DNA of 64,000 nucleotides from Aquabacterium parvum (GCF_001447195.1 NZ_LFRI01000157.1:1-64000); one strand, 5' to 3'; positions 25,937 through 35,382 are shown, counted from the stretch's first letter. Numbers and translations: made by a program. Notes: generated from the sequence alone by a model not told the origin.

Positions 25937-26842
25937 TCAACGCGAGTGGGTGGCGCGGTGGGGCTCACCCGCAGCCTCGGACGCCGCCACATGCCGCCGC
26001 ATCACCCAGGCAAACAGCAGCCCGCCCACGTACATCAGCACCCCATACAGCGCCCCGGGGATGGCCATGGTGCCGTCCTGCAGCACCGTGCTGGCGATCA
26101 CCAGCGCCAGGGCCGCGTTCTGCACCGCCGTTTCGATGCCCAGCGTGATCGACTGGCTGCGCGACAGCCGCGCCAGCCAGGCCACCGCAAAGCCCAGGCT
26201 CAGCATGGTCAGGTTGAGCACCAGCGCCAGCGGCGCCAGGGACGCGAAGTGCGCCTGCACCATCGGCCAGTTCTTGATGACGGCCAGCACCACGATGAGC
26301 ACGAACAGCCCCGTGGCGATGCGCGTGGCGCGCGGCTCGAAGCGCAGCGCCCAGTCCGTCCAGCGGTGGCGCGCGACCATGCCGAGCGTGACGGGCAGGC
26401 CCATCACCAAAGCCACCTGCCCCATCATCAAACCCACCGGCACGTTGACCGCGCGTTCGGTGCCCATGAAGTGCGCCAGCGCCCCGGTCACGATGACCGG
26501 CAGGGTGAAGATGGTCAGCAAGCTGGCGATGGCCGTGAAGCCCAGCGCCAGGGCCACATCGCCACGCGCCAGGTAAGTCAGCAGGTTCGAGGTGGCCCCC
26601 GTGGGGCACGCGGCCAGGATCATGAAGCCCACCGCGAAAGCCCCGCTCAGGCCCATGAGCTTGAGCATGCCGAAGCACACCAGCGGCAGCAGCACGAAGT
26701 GGCTGAACACGCCCACCAGCAGGGCCCTGGGCTGCACGAGGATGCGCCGGAAGTCCCCCACCGTCAGCCCCAGGCCGAGCGAGAACATGATGAAAGCCAG
26801 GATCAGCGGCAGCAGCACGCTGGAAACAACATCACCTTGCAC
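25937..26842 (-). CDS. Sodium-dependent transporter, BASS family
   Basis: The 301-residue protein has about nine to ten hydrophobic helices. Family marks include LGLGLTVGDFRRILVQPRALLVG and ILAACPTGATSNLLTYLARGDVALA, where sodium and substrate bind in the bile-acid:sodium symporter family, and GIETAVQNAALALVIA in the second half. Bacterial members import organic acids such as pyruvate or pantoate. The start is GTG at 26842 with AAGGAG five bases upstream. Its place in the operon suggests it imports the substrate of the neighbouring oxidases. Confidence 0.85.
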   Translation of the reverse strand: MQGDVVSSVLLPLILAFIMFSLGLGLTVGDFRRILVQPRALLVGVFSHFVLLPLVCFGMLKLMGLSGAFAVGFMILAACPTGATSNLLTYLARGDVALALGFTAIASLLTIFTLPVIVTGALAHFMGTERAVNVPVGLMMGQVALVMGLPVTLGMVARHRWTDWALRFEPRATRIATGLFVLIVVLAVIKNWPMVQAHFASLAPLALVLNLTMLSLGFAVAWLARLSRSQSITLGIETAVQNAALALVIASTVLQDGTMAIPGALYGVLMYVGGLLFAWVMRRHVAASEAAGEPHRATHSR

Positions 26843-26889
26843 CTTGGCTCCTTGTCAGACGGTTGTCGATGGGATGAAAACGAAGCGCA

Positions 26890-28515
26890 TCAAGCCCCGG
26901 TCACGATGGAGCGGGCCGCCGCGCGGGCCGTGAGGATGCAGCCCGGCAGGAAGGTGCCCTCCAGCGACCGCTTGCCGCTGGCCCCGCCCCCGCCAAAGCC
27001 GGCCGCCTCGCCCACGCAATACAGGCCAGACACCGCCTGGCCATCGGCTTGCAGCACGCGGCTTTGCAAATCGGTCTGCAGCCCACCCAGGCTCTTGCGC
27101 GTGATCAGCTGCACCTGGATGGCGATGTACGGGCCCGCGCCCCTGGCCTGCAGCGGCGCAGGTTTGCAAGTGCGCATGCGGTCGGGTCCCCACTGCCGTG
27201 CGTGCACGATGCGGCGGACCTGGTCGTCGTTGGCCAGCTCCAGGCCCTTGGCGAAGTTGGCGTCGAAAGCGTCAACCGTGGCCTGCAGCGCCACCGGGTC
27301 GATGTGCTGCTCACCTTGTTCGGCCAGCGTCAGCGCGTTCATCTTGCGGGCCAGCCCAGCCAGCGTGTCGTCGACCAGGAAGTGCGGGCTCTCGCGCTGC
27401 ATCTGCTTGACGAGGCGGTGGTTGCCCAACGCGATCTCCAGCAGGAAATGGACGAGCTGCTTGTCGCGCACGCGCTGGTTGTGTTCGGCACCGGAGATGG
27501 CGAACTCCTTGGCCGCGATGCGCCAGTTCATGAGGTGCCAGGTCCAGGGCTTGGGTTGCGCGGCCACCTGCTGGCAGAGCTCGTGCGTGTCGAAACCGGT
27601 GACCAGGGGCTCGGGCCCGATGCGCCGGCCGGCGTGGTCCAGCCACAGCGCCGACTTGCACGGAATGGTCGACAGACCATGGCCCGGAAAGTGCGGCTGC
27701 GGGTGCGGGATGCCGGCGGCGTAGTTCCACATCTCGCCCGCGTGGGTGAGCTGGGCGCCGAGTTCGTCGGTGGCCAGGCGGTGCAGGGCGCCGTCGGCAA
27801 ACGGGTGGGCGCCATTGAGCAGGGTGGCCGGTCGCGGGCGGTGCGCCGGCCAGTTGGCGATGCACTGCTCGGTCGAGCCGTTGACGCCGCCCATGGCCAG
27901 CACCACCACGGGCGCTTCGATGCGCACCTGCGCGCCGCTGGCCTCGTGCACGGCCTGCACGCCATTCATCACGCCACCGCTGTTTTCCAGGCCGACGACG
28001 CGGTGCCCGCTGAGCACCTTCAGGCGCCCGCCGGAATCGGCCGCCTGCATGGCCGAGATCATGCGCCGCGTGAGCTCGCGCGAGGTGCCCCAGACCACGT
28101 GGTAACGCGGCACGCTGTTGCCTTCGCCAAAGCGCCCGCGCTCGACCCAGTTCACGGCGGGGAAGAATTTGAGGCCGTGCGAGACCAGCCAGTCGTAGAC
28201 CTGCTCGCGCGAGTGCTGCACGTAAAACTCGGCCCAGCGGCGGGGCCAGGTGTCGCCCTCGGCGAGCTCACCGAAGCTGAGCCAGTCGCGCAGGGCGCGC
28301 TCGGGCGAATCGGCGATCTTCATGCGGCGCTGCAGGGGGGTGCCCACCAGGGCCATGCCCCCGAAGGCCCACAGGGCCAGGCCGCCCAGGCGCTCGGGCG
28401 TGTCGCGGTCGACCACGGTCACGTGCCGGCCCGCCTTGAGGCATTCCAGGGCCGTGACGATGCCCGCCAGGCCGCCACCCACCACCACCACGTCCGTCCG
28501 CACAGCCGAAGCCAT
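26890..28515 (-). CDS. FAD-dependent dehydrogenase (FAD_binding_2, ketosteroid-dehydrogenase-like)
   Basis: The 541-residue flavoprotein starts with the dinucleotide fold VVVVGGGLAGIVTALECLKAG and ends with GLYCVGEAAGFGGGGASGKRSLEGTF-type segments in two parts (GLYCVGEAAGFGGGG and SGKRSLEGTFLPGCI), as in the 3-ketosteroid-1-dehydrogenase / fumarate-reductase flavoprotein group. An insert region follows ALWAFGGMALVGTP. There is no signal peptide. AAGGAAG precedes the ATG. It is the first gene of the minus-strand catabolic cluster and diverges from an AraC regulator. A steroid substrate should not be assumed from the family. Confidence 0.8.
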   Translation of the reverse strand: MASAVRTDVVVVGGGLAGIVTALECLKAGRHVTVVDRDTPERLGGLALWAFGGMALVGTPLQRRMKIADSPERALRDWLSFGELAEGDTWPRRWAEFYVQHSREQVYDWLVSHGLKFFPAVNWVERGRFGEGNSVPRYHVVWGTSRELTRRMISAMQAADSGGRLKVLSGHRVVGLENSGGVMNGVQAVHEASGAQVRIEAPVVVLAMGGVNGSTEQCIANWPAHRPRPATLLNGAHPFADGALHRLATDELGAQLTHAGEMWNYAAGIPHPQPHFPGHGLSTIPCKSALWLDHAGRRIGPEPLVTGFDTHELCQQVAAQPKPWTWHLMNWRIAAKEFAISGAEHNQRVRDKQLVHFLLEIALGNHRLVKQMQRESPHFLVDDTLAGLARKMNALTLAEQGEQHIDPVALQATVDAFDANFAKGLELANDDQVRRIVHARQWGPDRMRTCKPAPLQARGAGPYIAIQVQLITRKSLGGLQTDLQSRVLQADGQAVSGLYCVGEAAGFGGGGASGKRSLEGTFLPGCILTARAAARSIVTGA

Positions 28516-28600
28516 CGATCGCTTCCTTCTTCCAACACGTCGCTGGCCGCGACCTTATCCACTTATGATCCCTGACCATTGACCTTGGAGGACAGCGAGA

Positions 28601-29626
28601 TTGACTTCACAGGCCATGGTGTCGATGAGCTGGGTGCGCACAGTGTTGGCAGAAGCGCAGCGCCAGGGAATCGAGGAAACCACCCTGCTGCGCGCCGCGG
28701 GCATTCAGCCTCAGGAGCTCGATCGCGAGCGCTGGCCCATCGACCACATCACCCGGTTGTGGCGGGCCGCCGCGCGCCTGACGCAGGACGCCGGGTTCGG
28801 CCTCAAGGCCGGTACCGTGGTGGGCCCGGCCAGCTTCAACGTGGTCGGCTTCATCGTGCAGTCGGCCGCCACGCTGCGCCAGGCCCTGACCGTGGTGCAG
28901 AAGTACCAGTCGCTGATTTCCGACGGCGGGCGCTTTCAGCTGCTGGCCGGCCCCCAGACCAGCTGGCTGGTCTACCACCCCAGGCAGGGTGACCTGGCCT
29001 TCAGCCCCCACCAGATCGAGGCCGTGCTGGCCGCCGTGGTCAGCGCCTCTCGCTGGATCACGCCACAGCCCCTCAGGCCGACCCTGGTGCGTTTCAGCCA
29101 CGAGGCCGTGGGGCCCTTGGCCGGCTACCGCGAGGCGTTTGCCTGCCCGATCGAGTTCAACCAGGCCTACAGCGGCCTGCTGATCGACAACAGCGTGCTC
29201 GATTTGCCCCTGCCGCAGGCCAATGCCCAGCTGGCGCGCCTGCACGAGCAGTACGCGGCGGCGCAGCTGCAAGCGCTGGCGCAGCAGCAAGGCCTGGACG
29301 AGGCCGTTCGCAACTGGTTGCGCGAGCAAATGGCCTCAGGTGCGCGCATGGCGGCGCCCACCCGGGCCGAAGCGGCGACCGCCTTCGGCGTGGGTGAACG
29401 CACCTTGGCGCGCCGACTCAGCGAGCGGGGCACCCACCACAACGCCTTGCTCGATGAAGCGAGGCGCGAGCTGGCGCTGCAATGGCTGGCAGGGGGCGAG
29501 CGCACGGTGCGCGAAGTGGCCCAGCAACTGGGCTTCGCCGAACTCAGCCCTTTTTATCGGGCGTTCCAGCGCTGGAGCGGCAGCTCGCCGCGCGCCTGGG
29601 CCACCCGCAACCGCTCGGTCGGCTGA
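28601..29626 (+). CDS. AraC-family transcriptional regulator
   Basis: The 341-residue protein has an N-terminal effector domain of the Arabinose_bd type (residues about 20-205, GLKAGTVVGPASFNVVGFIV) and a C-terminal AraC double helix-turn-helix. That region includes AATAFGVGERTLARRLSERGT and VREVAQQLGFAELSPFYRAFQRWSG in two blocks. GGAGG nine bases upstream supports the TTG start at 28601; an ATG at 28616 is the alternative. It is divergent from the FAD dehydrogenase operon across 85 bp and is the likely regulator of that cluster. Confidence 0.88.
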   Translation: MTSQAMVSMSWVRTVLAEAQRQGIEETTLLRAAGIQPQELDRERWPIDHITRLWRAAARLTQDAGFGLKAGTVVGPASFNVVGFIVQSAATLRQALTVVQKYQSLISDGGRFQLLAGPQTSWLVYHPRQGDLAFSPHQIEAVLAAVVSASRWITPQPLRPTLVRFSHEAVGPLAGYREAFACPIEFNQAYSGLLIDNSVLDLPLPQANAQLARLHEQYAAAQLQALAQQQGLDEAVRNWLREQMASGARMAAPTRAEAATAFGVGERTLARRLSERGTHHNALLDEARRELALQWLAGGERTVREVAQQLGFAELSPFYRAFQRWSGSSPRAWATRNRSVG

Positions 29627-30100
29627 TCAAGCCACCGCGCGCAAGCGGGCCTGCGGCACCCAACGACGCAACAGGGCAGCCAGCTGCCTGAGCTCGCAGG
29701 GTTTGGGCAAGAAGTCGTCGAAGCCCGAAGACGGCAGGTGCATGCCCGCCGCATCGAAGCTGCAGGTGCTGAAGGCAACGATCGGGGCGGCCCGATGGCG
29801 TTGATCCTCCTCCAGGCGGCGGATGCGGCGCATGGCCTGCACGCCATTCATCACCGGCATCTGCAGGTCCATGAGCACCAGGTCGAAGGACTCGTTGACC
29901 TCGGTGCCCGCCCAGGCCTGCACGGCCATCCAGCCGTTCTCCACCAGCGAGACCTCGCAGCCCAGCGTGCGCAGCTGTTCCATGACCACGAGGGCCAGCA
30001 CGGCGTCGTCTTCCACCAGCAGGACGCGAGGCGACGCGGATGGCAGCTTGAACGAGGGGTGGATCGGGACGGGCATGGGCGTGAAGCTGGGCAACAACAT
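29627..30100 (-). CDS. Stand-alone response-regulator receiver protein
   Basis: A 157-residue protein is a single receiver domain: acidic pocket VEDD near residue 30, phospho-acceptor D78 in LVLMDLQMPVMNG, and the conserved lysine in DFLPKPCELRQL. There is no output domain. Its stop codon directly abuts that of the convergent AraC gene. It is followed upstream by a kinase-regulator fusion on the same strand, so it may receive phosphate from that kinase or from another one. Confidence 0.85.
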   Translation of the reverse strand: MLLPSFTPMPVPIHPSFKLPSASPRVLLVEDDAVLALVVMEQLRTLGCEVSLVENGWMAVQAWAGTEVNESFDLVLMDLQMPVMNGVQAMRRIRRLEEDQRHRAAPIVAFSTCSFDAAGMHLPSSGFDDFLPKPCELRQLAALLRRWVPQARLRAVA

Positions 30101-30157
30101 GGCCCCAGCTTAGGCACCCGACGGGTTAAGCACCCCCGCCCGCAGACGGGCACCGAC

Positions 30158-30173
30158 CCCGACTTTGGTCGGG
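30158..30173. terminator. Short hairpin after the kinase-regulator gene
   Basis: CCCGAC, four bases, GTCGGG form a six-pair stem just beyond the stop codon of the hybrid gene at 30176. There is no T tract on the minus strand, so its terminator strength is doubtful. Confidence 0.35.
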
Positions 30174-30175
30174 CT

Positions 30176-32434
30176 TCAGCCCTGAGGCACCAGCTTGTGC
30201 TTGAGCGCCAGCACCACCGCCTCGGTGCGGCTGTCGACCTGCAACTTGCCCAGCACGTTGGTGACGTGGTACTTGACCGTGGGCAGCGCGATGCCCATGG
30301 CCTCGGCGATCTCCTGGTTGCTCATGCCCTGCACCATCAGGGCCAGCAGCTGGCGCTCGCGGGTGGTCAGGTCGGCGCCGGGCACGTCGCGCTGCTGGTT
30401 GGCGATCAGGGCGTCGGTGATCTCGGGGCCCAGCACACGGCGACCAGCGTGCACCTGCCGGATCATGGTCACGAGCTCCTGCGCAGACGCGGTCTTGAGC
30501 AGGTAGCCCCGCGCGCCGGCGCGCACAGCGCGGTCGACCTGCAAGGGGTCGAGCAGGCTGCTGAGGACGACGAAGCGGGTGTCGGGCAGCGAGGCGTGCA
30601 AGGCTTCGATGACCCCCACGCCGTCGAGGTGGGGCATGGCCATGTCCAGCAAAACGACGTCGGGCCGCACCGTGGGGATGAGCTTGACGGCTTCGCGGCC
30701 ATCGGCGGCTTCGCCGGCCAGCGTCAGGCCGCCTTCTCCTTGGATCATGCCGGCCAGGCCAGCGCGCACCATCGGGTGGTCGTCGGCCAGGAAGACGCGG
30801 ATCGCAGGGGTGTGGGTGTCAGTGGGCATGGTCAGTTGGCGTCGTGGGGGGTCACCCCATTGCACGGTGAGGTCGGTGCCTTGGCCCGGCGCGCTCACCA
30901 CGGTCAGCACGGCGCCGATCTCTTCGGCACGCGCTCGCATGTTCTCCAGGCCGAAATGGCCAGGGTGTTCGGCGGTGGTGTCGAAACCGCAGCCGTTGTC
31001 ACGGATGCGCAGCATCGCGCGCTTGGGGCCTTGCACCACCCATTGCACCTCGGCCTCGGTGGCGCCGCTGTGGCGGCTGACGTTGGACAAGGCTTCCTGG
31101 GCGATTCGGTAGAGCTGCATGCGCACGGGCGCCGACAGGCGATCGGCCGAAGCGACGTGGCGCACGAAGCGCGTGCCACCCCGGCTGCTCTGGGCGTCGA
31201 TGGCATGTTTGAGCAGCTCGCCGAAGGTCATCTTCTCCAGCGCATCGGGCCTGAGCTCGAGCATGAGCATGCGCATCTCGGCCAGGGCCCCCTGGATGAG
31301 CTGGCCCAGCGACTGCGCCTGCTGGCTGAGGGCCTCGTCGGCGCCAGCCTTCAGGGCCTTGCCCAGCGTGCCAGCGATGACGTGGGCCGCGAAAAGCGTC
31401 TGTGACACCGCGTCGTGCAGGTCGCGGGCGATGCGGTTGCGCTCGGCCATGACGGCCAGGTCGCGTGCCTGTTCGGCCAGCTGCGCATGGTGCATGGCCA
31501 GCGCCGCCTGGCTGCTGACGGCCTGCAGCAGGCGCACGCGCTCGGGGTCGAAGTAACCGGGCTCGGCGTGGTCCACCCGCATCACACCCAGCACCTCGTC
31601 GCGGAACTGCAGCGGCTGGGCCACCCAGGAGCGGCTGTTGCGGTAGAGCGTGGAGGTGCGCGCATCGTCGGTGACCCGGTCGAGCAACCAGCTCAGGAAG
31701 CTGTGCTGCACCTGGTTGTCGACCACCGTCTGGCGCTCTCGCTCGATGCGCTCGTAGTGGCGCAGGTTGCCCCGCGACAGGCGCATGCCCGAGAGGTCGT
31801 CGCCGTCCAGGCCCTCATGGCCCTCGCCGGTGCGGTAGCCGATCAGCACGACCCGCCCTTCGGCGCTCAGGTCCTCGCGCGCCCACAGCGAAGCACTGCT
31901 GTAGCTCAAGGTGCGCTCCAGCGCCTGCAGCGCTTCATCGACCAGGTGGTGCAGGTCGGTCTGCTGGGCCAGGCCGATGGACAGCTCCTGCAAGGTGCTG
32001 AGCTCGTGGGTGCGCGCATGCAGGCGCTGACCCAGGGCGTGGTTGAGCGCCTCCAGCTCCTTGCGGTGGCGACGCACCGCCAGCACAAGGCGGCGCAAGC
32101 GGGCCGACAGCACGAAGAGCTCCGCCGACGCGTTGAGCAGGGGCACGTCCAGGCCGTCGCGCAGGTGTTCGCTTCGCAAGGACTGCGCCGCGTCCGACAC
32201 CCTCAGCAGCGCCGCCGAGGCGCGCCAGGCCACCCAGGTCGCAGCGGCCGTGGCGGCCAGGCCGGTCAGCGCCATGGCCAGCCAGGTGTGCGGCTCACCC
32301 CAGCCCCATGCCGCCGTCGCAACGGGCACGGCAGCCGAGGCCAGCACACCCGTGCCCGCAACCTGCTGGGGCAGGCTGCCCTCGTTGAAAAGCCGCCGAA
32401 AGAGGCGCGGCAGGTGCCGCAGGCCGATGCTCAC
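30176..32434 (-). CDS. Sensor histidine kinase fused in frame to a NarL-type response regulator
   Basis: One 752-residue frame carries a complete two-component system. Residues 28-70 give two membrane helices, 145-320 a GAF-like domain, then a HisKA_3 dimerisation helix with H340 (NRIARDLHDAVSQ) and an ATPase domain (RIAQEALSNVSRHSG, IRDNGCGFD, FGLENMRAR). From M536 a full NarL-type regulator begins: D597 in VVLLDMAMPHLDG and a LuxR helix-turn-helix (LTTRERQLLALMVQGMSNQEIAEAMG). No stop codon separates the parts. The ATG at 30829 (M536) could start a free regulator, though its ribosome site is poor. A GTG at 32434 with GAGG starts the frame. Confidence 0.85.
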   Translation of the reverse strand: MSIGLRHLPRLFRRLFNEGSLPQQVAGTGVLASAAVPVATAAWGWGEPHTWLAMALTGLAATAAATWVAWRASAALLRVSDAAQSLRSEHLRDGLDVPLLNASAELFVLSARLRRLVLAVRRHRKELEALNHALGQRLHARTHELSTLQELSIGLAQQTDLHHLVDEALQALERTLSYSSASLWAREDLSAEGRVVLIGYRTGEGHEGLDGDDLSGMRLSRGNLRHYERIERERQTVVDNQVQHSFLSWLLDRVTDDARTSTLYRNSRSWVAQPLQFRDEVLGVMRVDHAEPGYFDPERVRLLQAVSSQAALAMHHAQLAEQARDLAVMAERNRIARDLHDAVSQTLFAAHVIAGTLGKALKAGADEALSQQAQSLGQLIQGALAEMRMLMLELRPDALEKMTFGELLKHAIDAQSSRGGTRFVRHVASADRLSAPVRMQLYRIAQEALSNVSRHSGATEAEVQWVVQGPKRAMLRIRDNGCGFDTTAEHPGHFGLENMRARAEEIGAVLTVVSAPGQGTDLTVQWGDPPRRQLTMPTDTHTPAIRVFLADDHPMVRAGLAGMIQGEGGLTLAGEAADGREAVKLIPTVRPDVVLLDMAMPHLDGVGVIEALHASLPDTRFVVLSSLLDPLQVDRAVRAGARGYLLKTASAQELVTMIRQVHAGRRVLGPEITDALIANQQRDVPGADLTTRERQLLALMVQGMSNQEIAEAMGIALPTVKYHVTNVLGKLQVDSRTEAVVLALKHKLVPQG

Positions 32435-32443
32435 CGAGCGGCC

Positions 32444-33660
32444 TCAGGCAGGTGGGTTGCCACGGTCTTCGTCGATGCGGGTGTAGCGGCGCGCCAGCGC
32501 GTCGAGCAATCGCCCCGCCACCTCTCTCCCGCCCAGGCCCAGCGCCAGCGCCAGGCCCAGCGCGATCGCACCCACCACGGCCGCGAAGGCGATGACGATG
32601 ATGTCGCCCGGCAGGCCGGACTGGCGCAAGGCCAGCGCCGTGGAAAAGAACAGGATGGTCCAGCGCGCCACGCGGGCCCAGGCCAGGGCCTCGTGCCGCC
32701 CGCTGGCCTCGACGGCCTGCGCCGCCGCAGAAGCCAGCCACAGGCCGATGGCCAGCACCAGCGCCGCCGTGACCAGGCGCGCCATGACCGAGCCCAACAC
32801 GGTGACGACCTCGGTCAGCACCACGAAGCCCAGCACCTGGCAGGCCTGGGTGATGGCTGCCATGACAAAACCCAGCATGACCAGCGAGCCGGCCAGCTCG
32901 GCCAGGTCGCGCCCCGCGAACCGCCAGCCGTCGGGCAGGCCCATGCGCGCGGGCCAGCGGTTGACACCGGCCCCACCAGGGCGGTGACCACCACCCCGGC
33001 CACGACCCGGCCCAACAAGGCGCCGATGCCCACGATCAGGCCAGCAGAAACCAGGCGCGGCACCAGGGCCACGACCGCGTCGAGCATCTGGCCCACCGGG
33101 CGGGCCACCGCCTCCAGGCCCAGGGCCTGCAGCCCCGCCGTCAGCGTGGGCAGCATCACCAGCAAAAACACCGCCGAGCCCGCCAGGCTGGCCAGCTTGC
33201 GCTCGCCCAGGGCCGAGCCCAGGCCCAGGCGCTCGGCCAGGTTCTCGGAACCCGCCGCGATCAGCAAGCCTTCGACGATCTGCCTGAGGATGCGCGCCGC
33301 CAGCCAACCCACCCCCAGGATCACGACCGCGCCAAACAGGCTCGGAACGTAACCCATCAAACGCGACATCATCACGTTGACCGGGTCGAGCAAGGCCTGC
33401 AGCTGCAGCGTGCCCAACAGGGCCGGCAAGGCCAGCAGCCAGACCAGGCCCGTGGCCACCTGCACCAGCACGCCGGCCAGGCCAGGGGTCTGCAGGCGGC
33501 GCTCCAGGCCGGTGCGCTGCGCCAGCCGGCTCACGGTGGCGCGAACCAGGCGCGAGAGCACCCAGGCCACCAGCACGATGCCCGCAGCCGCCATCAGGCG
33601 GGGCACGAACGGCCCCACTTCGGTTGCCATCAACTGCTCCACCTCCATGCGGATGTCCAT
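32444..33660 (-). pseudogene. Mechanosensitive-channel-type membrane protein, frameshifted
   Basis: The ATG at 33660 (AGGAG eight bases upstream) opens a frame of conserved-TM-helix (MscS-related, CmpX-like) sequence with several helices (LMAAAGIVLVAWVLSRLV, VPSLFGAVVILGVGWLAARI). The membrane character is lost after VVVTALVG near 32975. From there it continues in another frame as GVNRWPARMGLPDGWRFAG and further helices (VVTVLGSVMARLVTAALVLAIGLWL) down to 32444. Adding one base to the CCCC run at 32971-32974 would join the parts into about 405 residues. Either a real one-base deletion or a sequencing error is possible. Confidence 0.75.
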
Positions 33661-33714
33661 GTGCGCTGCTCCTGCGTGTCATCGCCCGCCCGATGGCGGA
33701 ACCAGGCACCCATC

Positions 33715-34539
33715 TTACGCAGCCAGTTGCTGGAGCTTGGCGATGTGGGTGGGCGTGGGCGCCGGCCAGCCCGCTTCCTGGCAAACGCGCAGGATGGCGG
33801 CGTTGGTGTCGAAGTACACCTGCCAGTAGTCCACGGTGTGGCAATACGGGCGCACGGCGATCACGGGCCCGACCAGGTTGATGTCGAGCACGTTGACCTC
33901 GGGCACCGGCAGGTCGAGCACATTGGGCACCTTCGAGACCGCCTTGCGCAGGCGCACGATGGCGTCGGCCACATCCACGCCAGCGGCCAGCTGGGCCGTG
34001 CGGTCCACGCGCCGAGCCGGCAGGGCCGAGAAGTTCTGGATGGTGTCGCCGAAGATGCGCCCGTTGCCGACGATGGTCATGACGTTGTCCGGCGTGATCA
34101 GCGTGGTGCCGAACAGGCCCAGCTCGTGCACCGTGCCGGTGACACCGCCGATGGAGACGAAGTCACCCACCTTGAACGGGCGCAGCACCAGCATGAAGGC
34201 GCCGGCCGCGAAGTTGCCCAGCAGGCCGCTCCAGGCGGCGCCGATGGCCACGCCCGCACCGGCAATCAGCGCGGCAAAGGAGGTGGTCTGGATGCCGAAG
34301 TACCCCAGGATGCCCAGCGCCAGGGCGATGTTGAGCGTGATGGCGATGATCGAGCCCAGGTACTTGGTCAGCGTGGGGTCGACGTGGTTGCGGTTCATCG
34401 CCGCCTGCATCAGCGAGATGGAGCGACCGATCACCCAGCGCCCGACGATCCAGAAGGCGATGGCCGCCAGGATCTTGAGCCCGACATCGAGGGCGGTGGT
34501 CGTGAGGAACTGCTGAATGGGCTGGATGTAATCGTTCAC
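33715..34539 (-). CDS. MscS-type small-conductance mechanosensitive channel
   Basis: The 274-residue protein has the MscS layout: N-terminal helices (ILAAIAFWIVGRWVIGRSI), a second helix pair, and the pore helix GAGVAIGAAWSGLLGNFAAGAFMLVLRPFKVGDFV. The beta domain (GGVTGTVHELGLFGTTLITPDN) and C-terminal domain follow. It relieves turgor after osmotic down-shock. The start is GTG at 34539 with AGGAG six bases upstream; the longer ATG frame adds an implausible arginine-rich extension. It is 54 bp upstream of the frameshifted channel-like gene on the same strand. Confidence 0.9.
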   Translation of the reverse strand: MNDYIQPIQQFLTTTALDVGLKILAAIAFWIVGRWVIGRSISLMQAAMNRNHVDPTLTKYLGSIIAITLNIALALGILGYFGIQTTSFAALIAGAGVAIGAAWSGLLGNFAAGAFMLVLRPFKVGDFVSIGGVTGTVHELGLFGTTLITPDNVMTIVGNGRIFGDTIQNFSALPARRVDRTAQLAAGVDVADAIVRLRKAVSKVPNVLDLPVPEVNVLDINLVGPVIAVRPYCHTVDYWQVYFDTNAAILRVCQEAGWPAPTPTHIAKLQQLAA

Positions 34540-34803
34540 GGGTCGCTCCTGTGGGGCATCGAACTGGGAGCCGATGCTAGGAGGCCGTGGGCGACAAAGC
34601 CCCATGCACAGGAGGGGGGTGGACCCATCCGAAAGTCGGGGCAGCCCACCAGCATAAGGGCGATTGGGGCCCTTGTGGGGTCCCGTTGCATCGAAACGCC
34701 GAACCCGGGGTTTCCTGCCAAATCTGCCCACCCAAAGTGGCGCGGTTTCTGCATGATGGGCATCAAGCGACCCGCTTCAACCACTTCGCCGGAGGACTCT
34801 CGC

Positions 34804-35310
34804 ATGAATTGGTTCGACAACGTTTCGTCAGACTGCGATCAGCCCATCGCAGCGGCCTGCCTGATGCACGGCCACTGGCGTCATCAGCGGAACCCGTTCA
34901 CCGCCCCGGTGCTTTGCCGGGTGGTGCTGGACGTGGCCGAACCTCGCGTGGTCGCCGCCCAGGTGATCGAACACGGCATGGTGGAAGACCTCGAGAGCTC
35001 CGAGCTCGAAGACCTGACCCATGTGCTGGTCTCGCAGGACGTGCACCGCCAGGCCCGGGCCTGGGGTTTCAACGCCTGCACCCGCCTGCCCACCTGGGCC
35101 CGCCCCAGCTTCACCGAAAGCCAGATCGAGGAGCTCGAGCGCATCGAGGGCTACCTCATCGACGCCTCGGACGACAACATCGACGACGTGCTGCAGCTGC
35201 GCGACGAGTTCCTGCGCGGCATCGGCATGACCGACCAGGACGTGATGCGCGCCGCCCGCTCTCCCGAGCAGGCGCCCTGCGGACGCAAGGGCGGTCGGCT
35301 GGTCAACTGA
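34804..35310 (+). CDS. Conserved hypothetical protein
   Basis: A 168-residue soluble, acidic protein with no membrane segment or signal. GGAGG lies eight bases before the ATG. The first part (CLMHGHWRHQRNPFTAPVLCR) is histidine/cysteine containing and the second half is helical and acidic (EEARRIEGY-like: ELERIEGYLIDASDDNIDDV). I do not recognise a family. It stands alone between mscS and the PF10118 gene, with a hairpin after it. Confidence 0.65.
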   Translation: MNWFDNVSSDCDQPIAAACLMHGHWRHQRNPFTAPVLCRVVLDVAEPRVVAAQVIEHGMVEDLESSELEDLTHVLVSQDVHRQARAWGFNACTRLPTWARPSFTESQIEELERIEGYLIDASDDNIDDVLQLRDEFLRGIGMTDQDVMRAARSPEQAPCGRKGGRLVN

Positions 35311-35339
35311 GCCCGACTTGTTCGGTCGGTGATTCAGAC

Positions 35340-35356
35340 GGGGGCCCGGTGCCCCC
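35340..35356. terminator. Hairpin between convergent genes
   Basis: GGGGGC, five bases, GCCCCC form a strong six-pair stem 30 bp after the 34804-35310 gene and before the convergent PF10118 gene. The following bases are only moderately T-rich, so efficiency is uncertain. Confidence 0.45.
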
Positions 35357-35382
35357 GCTGCGGCATTTTCAACGCGACGTGA

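Noticed and set aside
23103-26576. A plus-strand open frame of 1157 codons
   Set aside because: It lies antisense to the ThDP enzyme, the hydroxy-acid oxidase and the BASS transporter. It has no motif, signal or ribosome site.
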